Positions 24,188 through 35,173 of a stretch of 64,000 bases of DNA are shown in pieces. Numbering within the stretch: the stretch's first letter is position 1; each line of letters starts with the position of its first letter. Both the position numbers and the translations under genes were made by a program. The DNA comes from Puniceicoccales bacterium (lineage in GTDB: Bacteria > Verrucomicrobiota > Verrucomicrobiia > Opitutales > UBA953), in assembly GCA_031256995.1 (NCBI GenBank), contig JAIRPL010000051.1, positions 1 through 64,000 on the forward strand, read 5' to 3'. The notes below the pieces were generated by a model that was given only the letters and a program-made list of their open reading frames with translations, made no database searches and was not told the DNA's origin.

Positions 24188-26656
24188 ATGGTCCAACACC
24201 ATCTGTTACAACTCTTCGCCTCGTGTCCGCTTTTTGCCGATGCGACGGCTGGCGCGACGGCGCAGGCCGCCGGGCTTGATCCCAAGGTGCTCTTCTGGGG
24301 CGTCCCTGGGGCGTCATTTCTCGCCCTGCTCTTTGCCTTCCTCTTCTACAAGGGGATGAAGAATGCCGACCCTGGCACCGCGCTCATGCAAAAGATCGCG
24401 CAACACGTGCGCGAGGGCGCGATGGCCTACCTCACGCAGCAGTACAAGGTGGTCGGGCTGTTCTTCATTGTCCTCACGGGCGTGTTCGCGTGGCTTGCCT
24501 ATGGGATGGGCATCCAGAACAAGTGGGTGCCGTTTGCGTTCATCACGGGCGGCTTCTTCTCCGGCCTGGCCGGCTTCTTCGGCATGAAGACAGCCACCTA
24601 CGCCTCGTCCCGCGTGGCCGCCGCCGCGCAGAAGTCCCTTAACTCCGGCCTGCAGGTGGCCTTCCGTTCCGGCGCCGTCATGGGCCTTGTGGTGGTCGGC
24701 CTTGCCTTGCTCGATATTTCGATCTGGTTCCTCGTCCTCAACCACTTCATCGAGGACTCCCCGCAGAAGTTGACGGTCATCACGACAACCATGCTGACCT
24801 TCGGCATGGGCGCCTCGTTGCAGGCCCTTTTCGCCCGCGTGGGCGGCGGCATTTACACGAAGGCCGCGGACGTGGGTGCCGACCTTGCCGGCAAGGTTGT
24901 GGCCGGTCTCAATGAGGATGACCCGAACAACCCCGCCACCATCGCCGACAACGTGGGCGACAACGTGGGCGATGTCGCGGGAATGGGCGCCGACCTTTAC
25001 GAGTCCTATGCCGGCTCCATCCTCGCCACCGCCGCGCTTGGCGCCGCCGGGGTGACGGCGTTTGGCGCCATCGGCGCCAAGGCCGGCTTGGCCGCCGACC
25101 CGAACCTTGGCTACAAGCTTGTCATGGCCCCGATGCTTATTGCCGCCGTGGGCACCGTGTTGTCCATCCTTGGCATTTACGTCGTGCGCACCAAGGAGGG
25201 GGCCACGCAGCGCAACCTTCTTGCCGCGCTGGCTAAGGGTGTGAATTTCAGCTCCATCCTCATCACCGCGCTCTCCTTCGGCGTTCTCTATCTGCTCAAT
25301 GTGCCCAACTACCTGGGCATCTGGGGTGCCATCGTGACCGGCCTTGTCGCCGGCATCATCATTGGCAAATCCACGGAGTACTACACCTCGCAGGAGTATG
25401 GCCCCACGAAGCACATCGCGGCGAACGGCGAGACCGGCCCGGCCACCGTCATCATTTCCGGCATCGGTGTCGGCATGTTGTCCACCGCCATTCCCGTCGT
25501 CGTCATCTCCATCGGCACCGCGCTTGCCTACTGCTTTGCCAGCGGGGATTGGCATTTTGCCCCGGAAAGCATGGCCGCGGGCCTCTATGGCATCGGGATT
25601 GCCGCGGTCGGCATGCTTTCCACCCTCGGCATCACGCTTGCCACGGACGCCTACGGCCCCATTGCCGACAATGCGGGTGGCAACGCCGAAATGGGCCGCC
25701 TGCCCGCCGAGGTGCGCAAGCGGACGGACGCGCTCGACGCGCTCGGCAACACCACCGCCGCCACGGGCAAGGGGTTTGCCATCGGCTCCGCCGCGCTTAC
25801 CGCGCTCGCCCTTCTGGCCTCGTATGTCGAGGAACTGAAGATTGCCATGCACCACGTGCTTGAGCCGGTGTTTGGCAAGGACGGTGTCGCCGCCGCCACA
25901 TTCGGACAGTTTCTCGTCTGGGACAAGGACCACGCCGCCACCGCCGAGGCGATCAAGACCGGCACCTCCGGTCATGCCACCGATGGCGTGGCCATCGCCA
26001 GCGCCAATCTCACGCAGTTCATGGACTTCTTCCAAGTCAACCTCATGAACCCCAAGGTCATCATCGGCCTGTTCATTGGCGCCATGATGTCATTCCTGTT
26101 TTGCGGCCTGACGATGAATGCCGTGGGGCGCGCGGCGAAGAGCATGGTGCAGGAGATTTGCCGCCAGTTCCGGAATGCGGGCATTCTCGACGCGGGGAAC
26201 AAGGTCGTCGAAAAATTCCGCAACAAGGAGGGCACCATCGACTTCCCCGAAGGCTTCACTCCCGACTATGCGACTTGCGTGGGGATTTCCACGCGCGGCG
26301 CGCAACGTGAGATGGTCGTCCCCTCCCTTATCGCCGTCGTCGTTCCGATCCTGACTGGCGTGGTGTTCGGCGTCCCCGGCGTGTTCGGTCTTCTTGGCGG
26401 CGGCCTTTCCGCCGGTTTTGTGCTCGCCGTGTTCATGGCCAACGCCGGCGGGGCCTGGGACAATGCCAAAAAATACATCGAGGAAGGCCACCATGGGGGC
26501 AAACGCTCGGAGGCGCACAAGGCGACGGTCATTGGCGACACCGTTGGCGACCCCTTCAAGGACACCTCCGGCCCCAGCCTGAACATTCTCATCAAGCTGA
26601 TGAGCATGGTGTCCATCGTCACCGCCGGCGTGAACATCTACATCACGCTGCTCTGA
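24188..26656 (+). CDS. hppA: Membrane-bound ion-pumping pyrophosphatase
   Basis: 822 residues with about 16 membrane segments. The active-site loops are present: [19 protein letters not shown] (about 219-237), [37 protein letters not shown] and a C-terminal [16 protein letters not shown] with [15 protein letters not shown]. It hydrolyses pyrophosphate and pumps H+ and/or Na+. The stretch [15 protein letters not shown] has Ala where K+-independent enzymes have Lys, so a K+-dependent type is expected; H+ versus Na+ cannot be told. The signature usually written DVGADLVGKVE ends in Val here. ATG 24188 is chosen, since the 47 upstream codons do not look like a pump N-terminus. A double terminator follows. 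Confidence 0.96.
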   Translation: MVQHHLLQLFASCPLFADATAGATAQAAGLDPKVLFWGVPGASFLALLFAFLFYKGMKNADPGTALMQKIAQHVREGAMAYLTQQYKVVGLFFIVLTGVFAWLAYGMGIQNKWVPFAFITGGFFSGLAGFFGMKTATYASSRVAAAAQKSLNSGLQVAFRSGAVMGLVVVGLALLDISIWFLVLNHFIEDSPQKLTVITTTMLTFGMGASLQALFARVGGGIYTKAADVGADLAGKVVAGLNEDDPNNPATIADNVGDNVGDVAGMGADLYESYAGSILATAALGAAGVTAFGAIGAKAGLAADPNLGYKLVMAPMLIAAVGTVLSILGIYVVRTKEGATQRNLLAALAKGVNFSSILITALSFGVLYLLNVPNYLGIWGAIVTGLVAGIIIGKSTEYYTSQEYGPTKHIAANGETGPATVIISGIGVGMLSTAIPVVVISIGTALAYCFASGDWHFAPESMAAGLYGIGIAAVGMLSTLGITLATDAYGPIADNAGGNAEMGRLPAEVRKRTDALDALGNTTAATGKGFAIGSAALTALALLASYVEELKIAMHHVLEPVFGKDGVAAATFGQFLVWDKDHAATAEAIKTGTSGHATDGVAIASANLTQFMDFFQVNLMNPKVIIGLFIGAMMSFLFCGLTMNAVGRAAKSMVQEICRQFRNAGILDAGNKVVEKFRNKEGTIDFPEGFTPDYATCVGISTRGAQREMVVPSLIAVVVPILTGVVFGVPGVFGLLGGGLSAGFVLAVFMANAGGAWDNAKKYIEEGHHGGKRSEAHKATVIGDTVGDPFKDTSGPSLNILIKLMSMVSIVTAGVNIYITLL

Positions 26657-26677
26657 GCATGGGCATTTCCTAAAAAA

Positions 26678-26740
26678 GGGGCGCCCTCCGTGGCCGCCCC
26701 GGATGAAAAAGGGCACCCTGACGCCAGGGTGCCCTTTTTC
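26678..26740. terminator. Tandem terminator hairpins between hppA and glgP
   Basis: A small stem GGGGCG/CGCCCC (26678-26683 with 26695-26700) is followed by the perfect 10-bp stem GGGCACCCTG/CAGGGTGCCC (26711-26720 with 26725-26734), flanked by five A's and a T-rich run. The second hairpin is bidirectional and can end both convergent genes. Confidence 0.9.
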
Positions 26741-26805
26741 TTTTTTGTGAATGTCACGCCTCCCGCGAAAACGAAGCGCCGGGGCGCGCCACTGTTTAGA
26801 CGAGC

Positions 26806-29406
26806 TTATGAGTGCGGCACGGGAACGGGCTTCAGACACCAGATGTCGCGCGCGTACTCATGAATCGTCCGGTCGGAGGAAAATTTCCCGACGCGGACGG
26901 TGTTCAGGATGGCCTTTTTGGCCCAGATGGCGGAGGAGCGGTAGGCATTGTCCGCCCTGGCTTGGGCTTGAAGATACGGCCGGTAGTCGGCGAGCACGCA
27001 GTAAGGATCGCCGTGTTCGAGGAGGCTGCGGCGGAGATTGTCGAAGGCGTGGGGGGATGTGGCGGGCGTGAAATAGCCCGAGACGAGCCAGTTGAGCACC
27101 TCGCGAAGCTCCTCGTCGCCATTGTAATAGTCCCAAGGATTGTATCCTTGTGCCTGCAACTCATTGATTTGCTCCACAGTCTTTCCGAAAATGAAGATGT
27201 TTTCCGCGCCAACCTCCTCGAGAATCTCCACGTTGGCGCCATCGAGCGTGCCGATTGTGAGGGCGCCGTTGAGGGCGAGTTTCATGTTGCCCGTTCCGGA
27301 GGCCTCCTTGCCCGCCGTGGAGATCTGCTCGGAGATGTCGGCGGCGGGGATGATTTGTTCGGCGAGGGTGACGCGGTAGTCGGGAAGGTAGGCGACCTTT
27401 AGTTTGCCGTTGATGCGCGGGTCGTGGTTGACGCGTGCCGCCGTGGCGTTGATGGCCTGGATGATGTCCTTGGCAAGCTCATAGCCGGGGGCGGCCTTGG
27501 CGCCAAAAATGAAGACGCGGGGGTGGACGTCCAGATGGGGGTCGTGGAGGAGGCGGCGGTAAAGCGTCAAAATGTGCAACAGGTTGAGATGCTGGCGCTT
27601 GTATTCATGCAGGCGCTTGATCTGCACGTCGAAAATCGCGTTGGGATCTATCGTGATGCCGCAGAGGCGGTGGACAAGTTTCGCCAGATGCGCCTTGTTG
27701 GCATGTTTGACCGCCATGAATTCCCGTTGAAAAGCCGGGTCGTCGGCCAGCGGCTCCAAGGCGCGAAGCTTGCCAAGATCCTTTGTCCAGGCGGAGGAAC
27801 CGAGCCTCCCGTCCAGCAGCTGGGAGAGCAATGGGTTGCAGGCGCGCAGCCAGCGGCGGGGTGTGATGCCGTTGGTTTTGTTCTGGATGAGCCGTGGGTT
27901 GAGCCTGTCAAAATCGGCAAAAAGCGACTCGCGCAACAGGCGCGTGTGCAGCGCGGCCACACCATTGACGGCGTGGGAGCCGACAACGGCCAGATGGGCC
28001 ATGCGCACCATCTTCACGGGGCCTTCCTCAATCAGCGAGAGGGCGCTTTTCTTGGCGTCGTCCCCCGGCCACTGTTTCTCGACGAGCTGGAGAAAACGGC
28101 GGTTGATCTCGTATATGATCTGGAGATGGCGGGGAAGGATGTGCCCGAAGAGCGGCACGCTCCACTTTTCAAGGGCCTCCGGGAGGAGGGTGTGATTGGT
28201 GTAGGCGAAGACGCGGGTGGCGATGCCCCAGGCGGTCTCCCACGGGAGGCGCTCGATGTCCACAAGCAGGCGCATCAGCTCGGCGACGGCGATGGAAGGG
28301 TGGGTGTCGTTAAGCTGGATGGCGACCTTTTCGGGGAAAAGATCCCAGTGGGCGTGCCCGTCGGGGAGCTGGTTGTCGCGCTTGAACCTGCGGATGAGGT
28401 CCTGCAGCGAGCAGGAGACGAAGAAGATTTGCTGGATGAGGCGGAGCGTCTTTCCCGTCTCGGTGTTGTCCTTGGGGTAGAGAACCTTGGAGATGGTCTC
28501 GCTGACGGCCTTCTGTTGCACGGCCGCGATGTAGCCGCCCTCGTTGAAGAGTTGAAAATCGAATTCGTTGGAGGCGCGCGCCTCCCACAAGCGAAGAAAA
28601 TTCACGGTTCCCGTGTCGTGACCGACAATGGGGATGTCGCACGGGATGCCGACCAGGGCCTGTGTGTAATGCCAGCGCGGGCGGAGGTCGCCGGAGTCGT
28701 CATAGGCCATCTCAACCGTGCCGTAGAGCGGCACCGTTTGCTTGAATTCCGGGCGGCGGATGGGCCATGGGTTGGCGTCGGGTTCCCAGTCGTCCGCGGT
28801 TTCGGCCTGGCGGCCGTTCTCATCGAATGCCTGCCGGAACAGGCCGTATTCGTAGAGAATGCCGTAGCCGACGGCCGGGTAGTCGAGCGTGGCCAGCGAA
28901 TCCAGAAAGCAGGCTGCGAGACGGCCAAGGCCGCCGTTGCCAAGGCCCATGTCCTCCTCCTCGTCAAGAATCTGCCGGATGTCGAAACCAAGCTGCGCGA
29001 GGGCGGTCGTGGTCTCATCGAGGATGCCGAGGTTGCAAAGGTTGTTTCGCAAAAGCCGCCCCATGAGGTACTCAAGCGAAAGGTAGTAAACGCGGCGCGC
29101 GCCGGATTTGTTGTGGACGGCCTGGGTGCGGATGAAGCGGTCAAGGATGCGCGCCTGGGCCATGAGACAGGTGGCGCGCCACCAGTCGTGCGTGCGCGCG
29201 AGCGTGACGGCACGCGCGAGCGAACAGCGCAGGTGGTGCAGGATGCCGTGCTGGATGGACGAAACGTCGGAGCCGAGGCCAAAGGTGTCGCCCGGCGGCA
29301 CCGGGGAGGGGGGCTGGCCGGGGCAGGGTTTTGGCGAAGCCTTCCCCAAGGCTTCCTGACCATCGGTGCGCGCCATGCCCACCGCGGCAATGTTGGGTTT
29401 GCTCAT
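26806..29406 (-). CDS. glgP: Glycogen/alpha-glucan phosphorylase
   Basis: 866 residues from ATG 29406 ([11 protein letters not shown]). Phosphorolysis of glycogen to glucose-1-phosphate. GT35 signatures: [76 protein letters not shown] and [19 protein letters not shown] with the PLP-binding Lys in GNMK. The end IHEYARDIW is typical. The first 55 or so residues are an Ala/Pro-rich extension; MARTDG at residue 11 is an alternative start. No SD precedes it. It converges with hppA and is divergent from the cysteine desulfurase. Confidence 0.96.
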   Translation of the reverse strand: MSKPNIAAVGMARTDGQEALGKASPKPCPGQPPSPVPPGDTFGLGSDVSSIQHGILHHLRCSLARAVTLARTHDWWRATCLMAQARILDRFIRTQAVHNKSGARRVYYLSLEYLMGRLLRNNLCNLGILDETTTALAQLGFDIRQILDEEEDMGLGNGGLGRLAACFLDSLATLDYPAVGYGILYEYGLFRQAFDENGRQAETADDWEPDANPWPIRRPEFKQTVPLYGTVEMAYDDSGDLRPRWHYTQALVGIPCDIPIVGHDTGTVNFLRLWEARASNEFDFQLFNEGGYIAAVQQKAVSETISKVLYPKDNTETGKTLRLIQQIFFVSCSLQDLIRRFKRDNQLPDGHAHWDLFPEKVAIQLNDTHPSIAVAELMRLLVDIERLPWETAWGIATRVFAYTNHTLLPEALEKWSVPLFGHILPRHLQIIYEINRRFLQLVEKQWPGDDAKKSALSLIEEGPVKMVRMAHLAVVGSHAVNGVAALHTRLLRESLFADFDRLNPRLIQNKTNGITPRRWLRACNPLLSQLLDGRLGSSAWTKDLGKLRALEPLADDPAFQREFMAVKHANKAHLAKLVHRLCGITIDPNAIFDVQIKRLHEYKRQHLNLLHILTLYRRLLHDPHLDVHPRVFIFGAKAAPGYELAKDIIQAINATAARVNHDPRINGKLKVAYLPDYRVTLAEQIIPAADISEQISTAGKEASGTGNMKLALNGALTIGTLDGANVEILEEVGAENIFIFGKTVEQINELQAQGYNPWDYYNGDEELREVLNWLVSGYFTPATSPHAFDNLRRSLLEHGDPYCVLADYRPYLQAQARADNAYRSSAIWAKKAILNTVRVGKFSSDRTIHEYARDIWCLKPVPVPHS

Positions 29407-29580
29407 GAAGGTGTAACACGGCCAAAGCAAACGTCATGCCAGATTTGGCAAGGAGATTTGGATGTGGAAACCGGGGCGGGAGCCCTGGGAGGCTCGCGGC
29501 GGGGGAGGGGTGGGATGATTGCGGATCGTTTGCAAACAGTATGATTTCCGGGCAGCAATGGGTTTGGGAGATGCCTGAAA

Positions 29581-30798
29581 ATGCTTTATTTTGACGCCAA
29601 TGCGACCACGCCGCTGCATCCGTCCGCGCGCGCGGCATGGCTTCACGCCCAGGACGTGGCATGGGGCAACACCTCGGCGCCATCCGCGCCGGGGGTGCGC
29701 GCGCACGCGCTGCTGGAGGATTGCCGATCCCGCCTGACCGCGCGCCTTCCGGCCGGAATGCGGGTGGTTTTCTCCAGCGGGGCGACGGAGGGGAACAATG
29801 CCGTGCTGTCGCACGCGGCGCGCAATGCCGGGAGGGCAGGCGGGGCATTCGCCGCCGTCTCGGCCCTCGAGCACGCCAGTGTCGCCGTGCCAGCGGCGGC
29901 GCTGTTTCCAAAGCCGCCATTGGTCATTCCAGCGACGCCGGAGGGTGTCGTGGATATTTTTGCGGCGGAGGCGCTTTTGCGGGACATCGCCGCGAAGGCG
30001 CAGCCCCTCCCCGCGCTGTTTTCGCTGATGGCGGTCAACAACGAGACGGGAGTTTTGCAACCCGTGCAGGCCGCGCGCGCGCTGGCCTCCCGCCACGGCA
30101 TTCCACTTCATTGCGACGCCTCGCAGGCCTTCGGGAAACTCGCGCCGGAGCAATTGCTGGAAATGCTTGCCGGATGTGATTTTGTGACAGGATGCGCGCA
30201 CAAGTTCGGAGGGCCGAAGGGCGTGGGGTTCCTGGCTTTCAACCCTGACGCCCACCCCGGTTTCACAATGCAGGCCGGCGGAGGGCAGGAAAATCACCGA
30301 CGCGCCGGCACCCCGGATGTCGCCGGTGTCGCCGCCATGCTTGCCGCGCTGGAGGCCACCGATGCCGATTTTGTACCTGCCACTGACGGCACGGGCGACG
30401 GCGGTGGCGCTCCGAAAGTGGAGGCCATGTCCGCCGCGCGGCTTCGATTTGAGGAAAGAATCCGCGCGGAAATCCATGGTTCATTTATCAACGGGGCGGC
30501 CGCCGGGCGTGTGTGGAACACGGTTTCTCTTGTGCTCCCGGCCCATGGAAACCTGCGCTGGCTGAAACAGTTGGAGCGGCGTGGCTTTGTCGCCGCCGCA
30601 GGTCCGGCCTGCGCGTCCGGGGAGGGCGGCCTGCCATCCGTCTCGCGCGTTTTGCTGGCAATCGGCCTTTCTCCCGCCGAAGCCCGCCGGACGTTGCGCC
30701 TGAGCGCCTGGCGGGACATGCCTGCGGGGGGGTGGGACGATCTGGCCAATGCCCTCGTGGAGGTTCATGGCGCGCTGGGGCCGGCGGAATCATTCTGA
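29581..30798 (+). CDS. Cysteine desulfurase (NifS/IscS-like class V aminotransferase)
   Basis: 405 residues. PLP-dependent removal of sulfur from cysteine for Fe-S clusters or thio-modification of tRNA. Seen: YFDANATTPLHPSARAA, FSSGATEGNNAVL, SALEHASV, AVNNETGVLQPV, HCDASQAFGKL, Lys208 in GCAHKFGGPKG (PLP Schiff base), and Cys344 in AAGPACASGEGGLPS as the persulfide cysteine. A loop of about 20 residues rich in Gly/Asp (about 268-280) is unusual. No iscU/sufE neighbour, so the acceptor is unknown. ATG 29581 gives the canonical start. Confidence 0.9.
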   Translation: MLYFDANATTPLHPSARAAWLHAQDVAWGNTSAPSAPGVRAHALLEDCRSRLTARLPAGMRVVFSSGATEGNNAVLSHAARNAGRAGGAFAAVSALEHASVAVPAAALFPKPPLVIPATPEGVVDIFAAEALLRDIAAKAQPLPALFSLMAVNNETGVLQPVQAARALASRHGIPLHCDASQAFGKLAPEQLLEMLAGCDFVTGCAHKFGGPKGVGFLAFNPDAHPGFTMQAGGGQENHRRAGTPDVAGVAAMLAALEATDADFVPATDGTGDGGGAPKVEAMSAARLRFEERIRAEIHGSFINGAAAGRVWNTVSLVLPAHGNLRWLKQLERRGFVAAAGPACASGEGGLPSVSRVLLAIGLSPAEARRTLRLSAWRDMPAGGWDDLANALVEVHGALGPAESF

Positions 30799-31092
30799 GC
30801 GGCGCCCGGCTTTTGTGAAAAATTCACGGAAATTGGGATTTTGTCGTGGAATTGAACGTGATTCTTTTTCAAATCCTCCGAAACCGGCCCCACCGTGGGA
30901 ATCTTGTTCGAGGCGCGATCCGGCGCCCCCGGTTTTCCGCATTTTTCGCCCCTGAAACCGGCCATCCGGCAACCCCCCCATCCGCCCCGTGTTGCCCGGC
31001 TTGGAATTTCCCTCCGCCACTGCCCGCGTGCGACATGCGTCCTGTTTTCGATTGAAGGCAACGAGTGAAAGGGGCACCCTGCGGGACAACAC

Positions 31093-32697
31093 ATGAAGGA
31101 ACCACAGGTAATCCAAGGCGGCATGGGCATTGCCATTTCAACATGGCGGCTTGCGCGGGCCGTGGCGGGGCAGGGACAGCTTGGAGTCATCTCCGGCACG
31201 GCCATTGATTCCGTTCACGCCCGCATTCTGCAGGAGGGGGACGGGGATGGCGCGTTGCGTTCCTCCTATGCCCGGTTCCCCATGCAGGAAATCGCGGGAG
31301 AAGTGCTGAATTCCTGGTTTGTGCCCGGTGGCAAGGACATTGGCGCGCCTTACCGGCTTGTCCCCCAGTTCAGCGACAAGCCCAACCCCTCCTTGGACCG
31401 TCTGACCGCGCTCTCCTGCTTTGGTGAGGTCACCCTTGCGCGCGACGGCAACCCGAAGGCGAAGGTGGGCATCAATCTCCTGGATAAAATCCGCATTCCG
31501 CAGCTGGCCGCGCTCTATGGGGCGATGCTTGCCAATGTGGATTACGTGCTCATGGGGGCGGGCATCCCGCGCCACGTCCCCGGCATTTTGGACAAGTTCG
31601 CCGAGGGCCTTCCCGCCTCGGTCAAGTTTGACATTGCGGGGGGCGGCGAGGGGGAGGTCTCTTTCGACCCCTCGGCCTTCCTTGGCGCGCCCGCGCCAAA
31701 GCTCAAGCGCCCGAAATTTCTGGCCATCATCACCTCGGCGGCGCTCGCCGTGAACCTGGCGCGGAAGGCCAGCGGCAAGGTGGACGGTTTCGTGGTCGAG
31801 ACCTCGATCGCCGGCGGGCACAACGCCCCGCCGCGCGGCCCGATGCAGCTGGGCGCCACGGGCGAGCCTGTCTACGGGCCGCGTGACGCGCCGGAGCTTG
31901 GCAAGATTGCCGACATTGGGCTGCCCTTCTGGATTGGCGGCGGGTTTGCCAGCGCGGCACGCCTCGCCGAGGCCCGCGCCGCGGGCGCGGCCGGGGTGCA
32001 GGTCGGCACCGCGTTCGCCTGCTGCGAGGAGTCGGCCATGGCCCCCGCGCTGAAGCGGAAGCTTATCCAGCTCGCCAGGAGCGGGTCGCTGCGGGTCTTC
32101 ACGGATCCGCTGGCCTCCCCCACGGGCTTCCCGTTCAAGGTGACGCAAGTCCCCGGCACCCTTTCCGACCCGGCCGTCTATGGCGCCCGCCGCCGCGTGT
32201 GCGACCTTGGCTATCTGCGCAGCGCCTACAAGCGCGAGGATGGCTCGACCGGGTTTCGCTGCGCGGCGGAACCTGTGGAGTCCTATGTGCGCAAGGGGGG
32301 CAAGGCCGAGGATGCCCAAAAGCGGGTTTGCCTCTGCAACGGCCTCATGGCGGCCGCAGGCTACGCGCAGATCCGCAAAGAGTTTGCGGCGACCCTTGAG
32401 AAGCGCGTCGGGGCCATCCGCGAGGGTGTCAGCCACGCGGTCGCCGACGCCGAGCAGGCGGTTGCCTCGGGCCTGGACATGCTCAAGGTCCGCGTCGGCA
32501 CCGCTGTCAGCAACATTGAGGCCGCCGCCGGCTCCGTCGGCGTGAGCGTTGAGAGCATGATTGCGACGGCTGGCGACTCCCTTTGCGAGATCGTGCGCTA
32601 CCTCAAGAATGGCAAGGACAGCTATTCCGCGCTGGATGTGCTGCGCGACATTCTTTCGCCCGAGGAACTTTCCTGCGATTGCGCAAACTCCGTGTGA
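31093..32697 (+). CDS. Nitronate monooxygenase-family FMN protein
   Basis: 534 residues. TIM barrel of the nitronate monooxygenase/2-nitropropane dioxygenase family: VIQGGMGIAISTWRLARAV at the start, the His of VETSIAGGHNAPPRG (about 235-249), LPFWIGGGFAS, and GVQVGTAFACCEES as the FMN phosphate site. A Cys cluster (CDLGY, CAAEP, RVCLCNGL, at about 377-418) and a C-terminal helical part (about 435-534) go beyond the usual 320-360 residues. The extra domain resembles the longer subfamily seen in several Gram-negatives; its job is unknown. Substrate uncertain. Confidence 0.85.
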   Translation: MKEPQVIQGGMGIAISTWRLARAVAGQGQLGVISGTAIDSVHARILQEGDGDGALRSSYARFPMQEIAGEVLNSWFVPGGKDIGAPYRLVPQFSDKPNPSLDRLTALSCFGEVTLARDGNPKAKVGINLLDKIRIPQLAALYGAMLANVDYVLMGAGIPRHVPGILDKFAEGLPASVKFDIAGGGEGEVSFDPSAFLGAPAPKLKRPKFLAIITSAALAVNLARKASGKVDGFVVETSIAGGHNAPPRGPMQLGATGEPVYGPRDAPELGKIADIGLPFWIGGGFASAARLAEARAAGAAGVQVGTAFACCEESAMAPALKRKLIQLARSGSLRVFTDPLASPTGFPFKVTQVPGTLSDPAVYGARRRVCDLGYLRSAYKREDGSTGFRCAAEPVESYVRKGGKAEDAQKRVCLCNGLMAAAGYAQIRKEFAATLEKRVGAIREGVSHAVADAEQAVASGLDMLKVRVGTAVSNIEAAAGSVGVSVESMIATAGDSLCEIVRYLKNGKDSYSALDVLRDILSPEELSCDCANSV

Positions 32698-32728
32698 GGC
32701 GCAAACGTGTCCCGAATTCAACCCTGCC

Positions 32729-34114
32729 ATGAGAATCGCATGCATCGGAGCCGGTTATGTCGGCGGGCCGACGATGGCCGTCATCGCCGACAAGTGCCCG
32801 GAAATTGAAGTCACCGTCGTCGACTCCAACGCCGAGCGCATCGCCGCGTGGAACAACGGGCCGCTTCCCGTTTATGAGCCGGGCTTGGAGGCGGTGGTGG
32901 CGCGGGTGCGCGGGCGGAATTTGCATTTTTCAACGGATGTGGACGGCGCCATCCGCGACGCCGGCATGATATTCATATCCGTCAACACCCCGACCAAGGG
33001 GTACGGGGAGGGCGCGGGGTGCGCGGCGGACCTGCGCTTTGTGGAGGGATGCGCGCGGCAGATCGCCAAAATCGCCACCACGGACAAGATCGTGGTCGAG
33101 AAATCCACGCTTCCCGTGCGCACCGCCGAGCTGATCCTGGGCATCCTCACGGCCGAAAGGCGGGCCGGTGTGAATTTTCAGGTGCTTTCCAACCCCGAGT
33201 TTCTTGCGGAGGGCACCGCCATCGCCAACCTCGAGAGTCCCGACCGCGTGCTCGTCGGCAGCGACAAGACGCCCGAGGGCCTGGCCGCCGCCGAGAAGCT
33301 CATCGGCATCTACACGCACTGGATTGAGCGGGACAAGATTTTCACCAGCAACGTCTGGTCCTCGGAACTCGCAAAACTGACCGCCAACGCCTTCCTCGCC
33401 CAGCGCATCTCGTCCATCAACGCCATCTCGGCCCTGTGTGAGAGTACCAAGGCCAATGTCGCCGATGTCGCCGCCGCCATTGGCGCAGACGCGCGCATTG
33501 GCTCGAAATTTCTCAGGGCCTCGGTCGGCTTCGGAGGTTCCTGCTTCCGCAAGGACATCCTCAGCCTCGCCTATCTTTGTGAAAACGACGGGCACATCGA
33601 GGCGGCGAACTACTGGCGCTCGGTTGTCGAGATGAACGAGTGGCAGAAGCGTCGTTTTGTGCGGCGCATTGTCAGGGCTTTTTCAAACAGCATGTTTGGA
33701 AAACGCATCGCATTGTTCGGTTTCGCCTTCAAGAAGGACACGGATGACACGCGCGAGTCCGCCGCGATCGCCGTCGCCCTCCAATTGCTCGAGGAGAAGG
33801 CCGTTGTGGCCATCCACGACCCGAAGGTTTCCCCGGAGCAGATTCGTCGCGCCTTGCGGGAGGCTTCCGGCGCGCCTGCGGAGGAATGGGAGTCCCGTGT
33901 CATCTGCGCGGCGAATCCCGCCTCCGCCGTCCGCGACGCCCATGCCATTGTGATTCTCACCGATTGGGGGGAATACAGCGCCCAGGTTCTCGACTATGCC
34001 GCCCTCCTGAGGACGATGAACCGCCCCGCCTTCCTCTTTGACGGGACCGCCCTCCTTGACTTGGCGGAGATGCGCGCCCTTGGGTTCTCCTCTTTCGGCA
34101 TCGGCCGCGAGTGA
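32729..34114 (+). CDS. ugd: UDP-glucose 6-dehydrogenase
   Basis: 461 residues. Oxidises UDP-glucose twice to UDP-glucuronate for surface polysaccharides. N-terminal Rossmann domain RIACIGAGYVGGPTMAV, VNTPTKGYGEG, EKSTLPV, LSNPEFLAEGTAI; catalytic Cys272 in GFGGSCFRKDI; C-terminal domain with ALFGFAFKKDTDDTRESAA and the final VILTDW. ATG 32729 is chosen because the Rossmann strand begins immediately; the open frame upstream overlaps the previous gene. The eukaryote-like spelling (YVGGPTMAVIADKCP, SSINAISALCE) places it in the long Ugd group rather than the short E. coli type. Start lies 31 bp after the previous stop. Confidence 0.95.
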   Translation: MRIACIGAGYVGGPTMAVIADKCPEIEVTVVDSNAERIAAWNNGPLPVYEPGLEAVVARVRGRNLHFSTDVDGAIRDAGMIFISVNTPTKGYGEGAGCAADLRFVEGCARQIAKIATTDKIVVEKSTLPVRTAELILGILTAERRAGVNFQVLSNPEFLAEGTAIANLESPDRVLVGSDKTPEGLAAAEKLIGIYTHWIERDKIFTSNVWSSELAKLTANAFLAQRISSINAISALCESTKANVADVAAAIGADARIGSKFLRASVGFGGSCFRKDILSLAYLCENDGHIEAANYWRSVVEMNEWQKRRFVRRIVRAFSNSMFGKRIALFGFAFKKDTDDTRESAAIAVALQLLEEKAVVAIHDPKVSPEQIRRALREASGAPAEEWESRVICAANPASAVRDAHAIVILTDWGEYSAQVLDYAALLRTMNRPAFLFDGTALLDLAEMRALGFSSFGIGRE

Positions 34115-34324
34115 ATTTTCGACGGAATTCCGCCGCCGCGTCGCATCCAAGGGTTCGTGCTGGATTCCGGCTTGGGATGTATTTTACAAACAAAGTCTGG
34201 ACATTTCTTCAGGGAACGAACACCTTGCGGACAAAAGATCCTGCGGCATTCCCGTGTTGGCACGCGTGAATGCCGGCGTTTTCTTTGAGTATCCATCGTT
34301 AATTCACTTCACCGTTCAATCATT

Positions 34325-34693
34325 ATGCCAAGCCTGACAAAACGAGATATTGTAAACGCTGTCTTTGAGAAGACAGGCATTCCCCTGAAACATGTCCGCA
34401 ACGCCGTTCAGCTTACTCTCGACGAGATCGTCGGAGCGCTTGCCCAGGGCAGGGGCGTCGAACTGCGCAACTTCGGCGTCTTTGACATCCAGATCCGCAG
34501 ACCGCGTGTCGGGCGCAATCCAAACAAGCCCGAATGGGAGGTGCAAATTCCGCGCCGCGCCTCGGTGAAGTTCAAACTTGGCAAAGAATTGAAGGCCCTC
34601 ATGCAATCTTTTGACGAAGCGAAGCTTGATGAAATCGAGGCCGAGTCCTTGAAAACCAAACGCGGCCCCAGAAAAAAGAACCGGGTTAAGTAA
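34325..34693 (+). CDS. HU/IHF-family DNA-binding protein
   Basis: 122 residues. The HU fold covers 1-97: LTKRDIVNAVFEKTGIPLKHV (N-terminal helices), VQLTLDEIVGALAQGRGVELRNFGVF (dimer core), the DNA-binding arm RPRVGRNPNKP (NP pair that intercalates into the minor groove), and VKFKLGKELKALM. A Lys/Arg-rich tail of about 25 residues follows. It bends and packs DNA; whether it acts as HU or IHF cannot be told from sequence alone. No SD before ATG 34325. A hairpin with a T7 run lies about 100 bp after the stop. Confidence 0.92.
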   Translation: MPSLTKRDIVNAVFEKTGIPLKHVRNAVQLTLDEIVGALAQGRGVELRNFGVFDIQIRRPRVGRNPNKPEWEVQIPRRASVKFKLGKELKALMQSFDEAKLDEIEAESLKTKRGPRKKNRVK

Positions 34694-34790
34694 CCCTGCC
34701 GCACGCCCTCCCCAGCCCCCGCGCGGCCTTCCGGTTTTCGATCTTGGAGGAATGGCCGCCCTGGGGAGGGGGTGGCGGCGGATGAGGCGG

Positions 34791-34827
34791 GACGATGCGC
34801 GCGAATGACCTGCCGCATCGTTTTTTT
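34791..34827 (+). terminator. Rho-independent terminator after the HU gene
   Basis: ACGATGCG (34792-34799) pairs with CGCATCGT (34814-34821) across a 14-nt loop and is followed by a run of seven T's in total. The loop is long, so the strength is uncertain. Confidence 0.7.
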
Positions 34828-35103
34828 GTGATTGTCGGGGATGTCCCTGGGGCGGTCGCCCCTCCCTTTTTGTCCCTTGGCAGGCCGACGCGCGGACGGG
34901 TGGAGTTTTGACAAGCGGCCGGCGGACCCTTTGAGGTGTGGCATCGCTGCCTTGGGACGGCGCAAGTGCTTTTGTCCGGCCGGGCGGCCGAACCGTTTTT
35001 TTGTCCGATTTTCCGGCGGCCCGTGTTGCCCATGATCCCACGTCCACCATGACGCCCCTTCGGGAGAATCCCGGCCCTGATTCCAACGGGTGCCCAAAGC
35101 CGC

Positions 35104-35135
35104 GTTTTCAGGGCGGATCGTTTTCAGGGCGGATC
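35104..35135 (+). repeat. Perfect tandem 16-mer
   Basis: GTTTTCAGGGCGGATC occurs twice end to end (35104-35119 and 35120-35135), followed by a partial GGGCGTTTTC. It lies 38 bp before the MscS start. Confidence 0.85.
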
Positions 35136-35173
35136 GGGCGTTTTCTTTTGCCCGCAAACCATGAAGCCCTTCA

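Larger units (their letters stand above)
34694..35173. other. Gene-free stretch after the HU gene
   Basis: No coding sequence that I can support. It holds a terminator (34791-34827), the 13-mer CTTGGAGGAATGG shared with the rnpB repeat (34743-34755), a possible weak relative of the dispersed 30-nt repeat (34770-34790), and a perfect tandem duplication of a 16-mer at 35104-35135 just upstream of the MscS gene. Confidence 0.5.

Noticed and set aside
24314-26035. 573-codon minus-strand frame opposite hppA
   Set aside because: His/Gly/Asp-rich shadow of the pump gene with no protein-like pattern.
27424-29544. 706-codon plus-strand frame opposite glgP
   Set aside because: Antisense to a clear phosphorylase; no domain pattern in translation.
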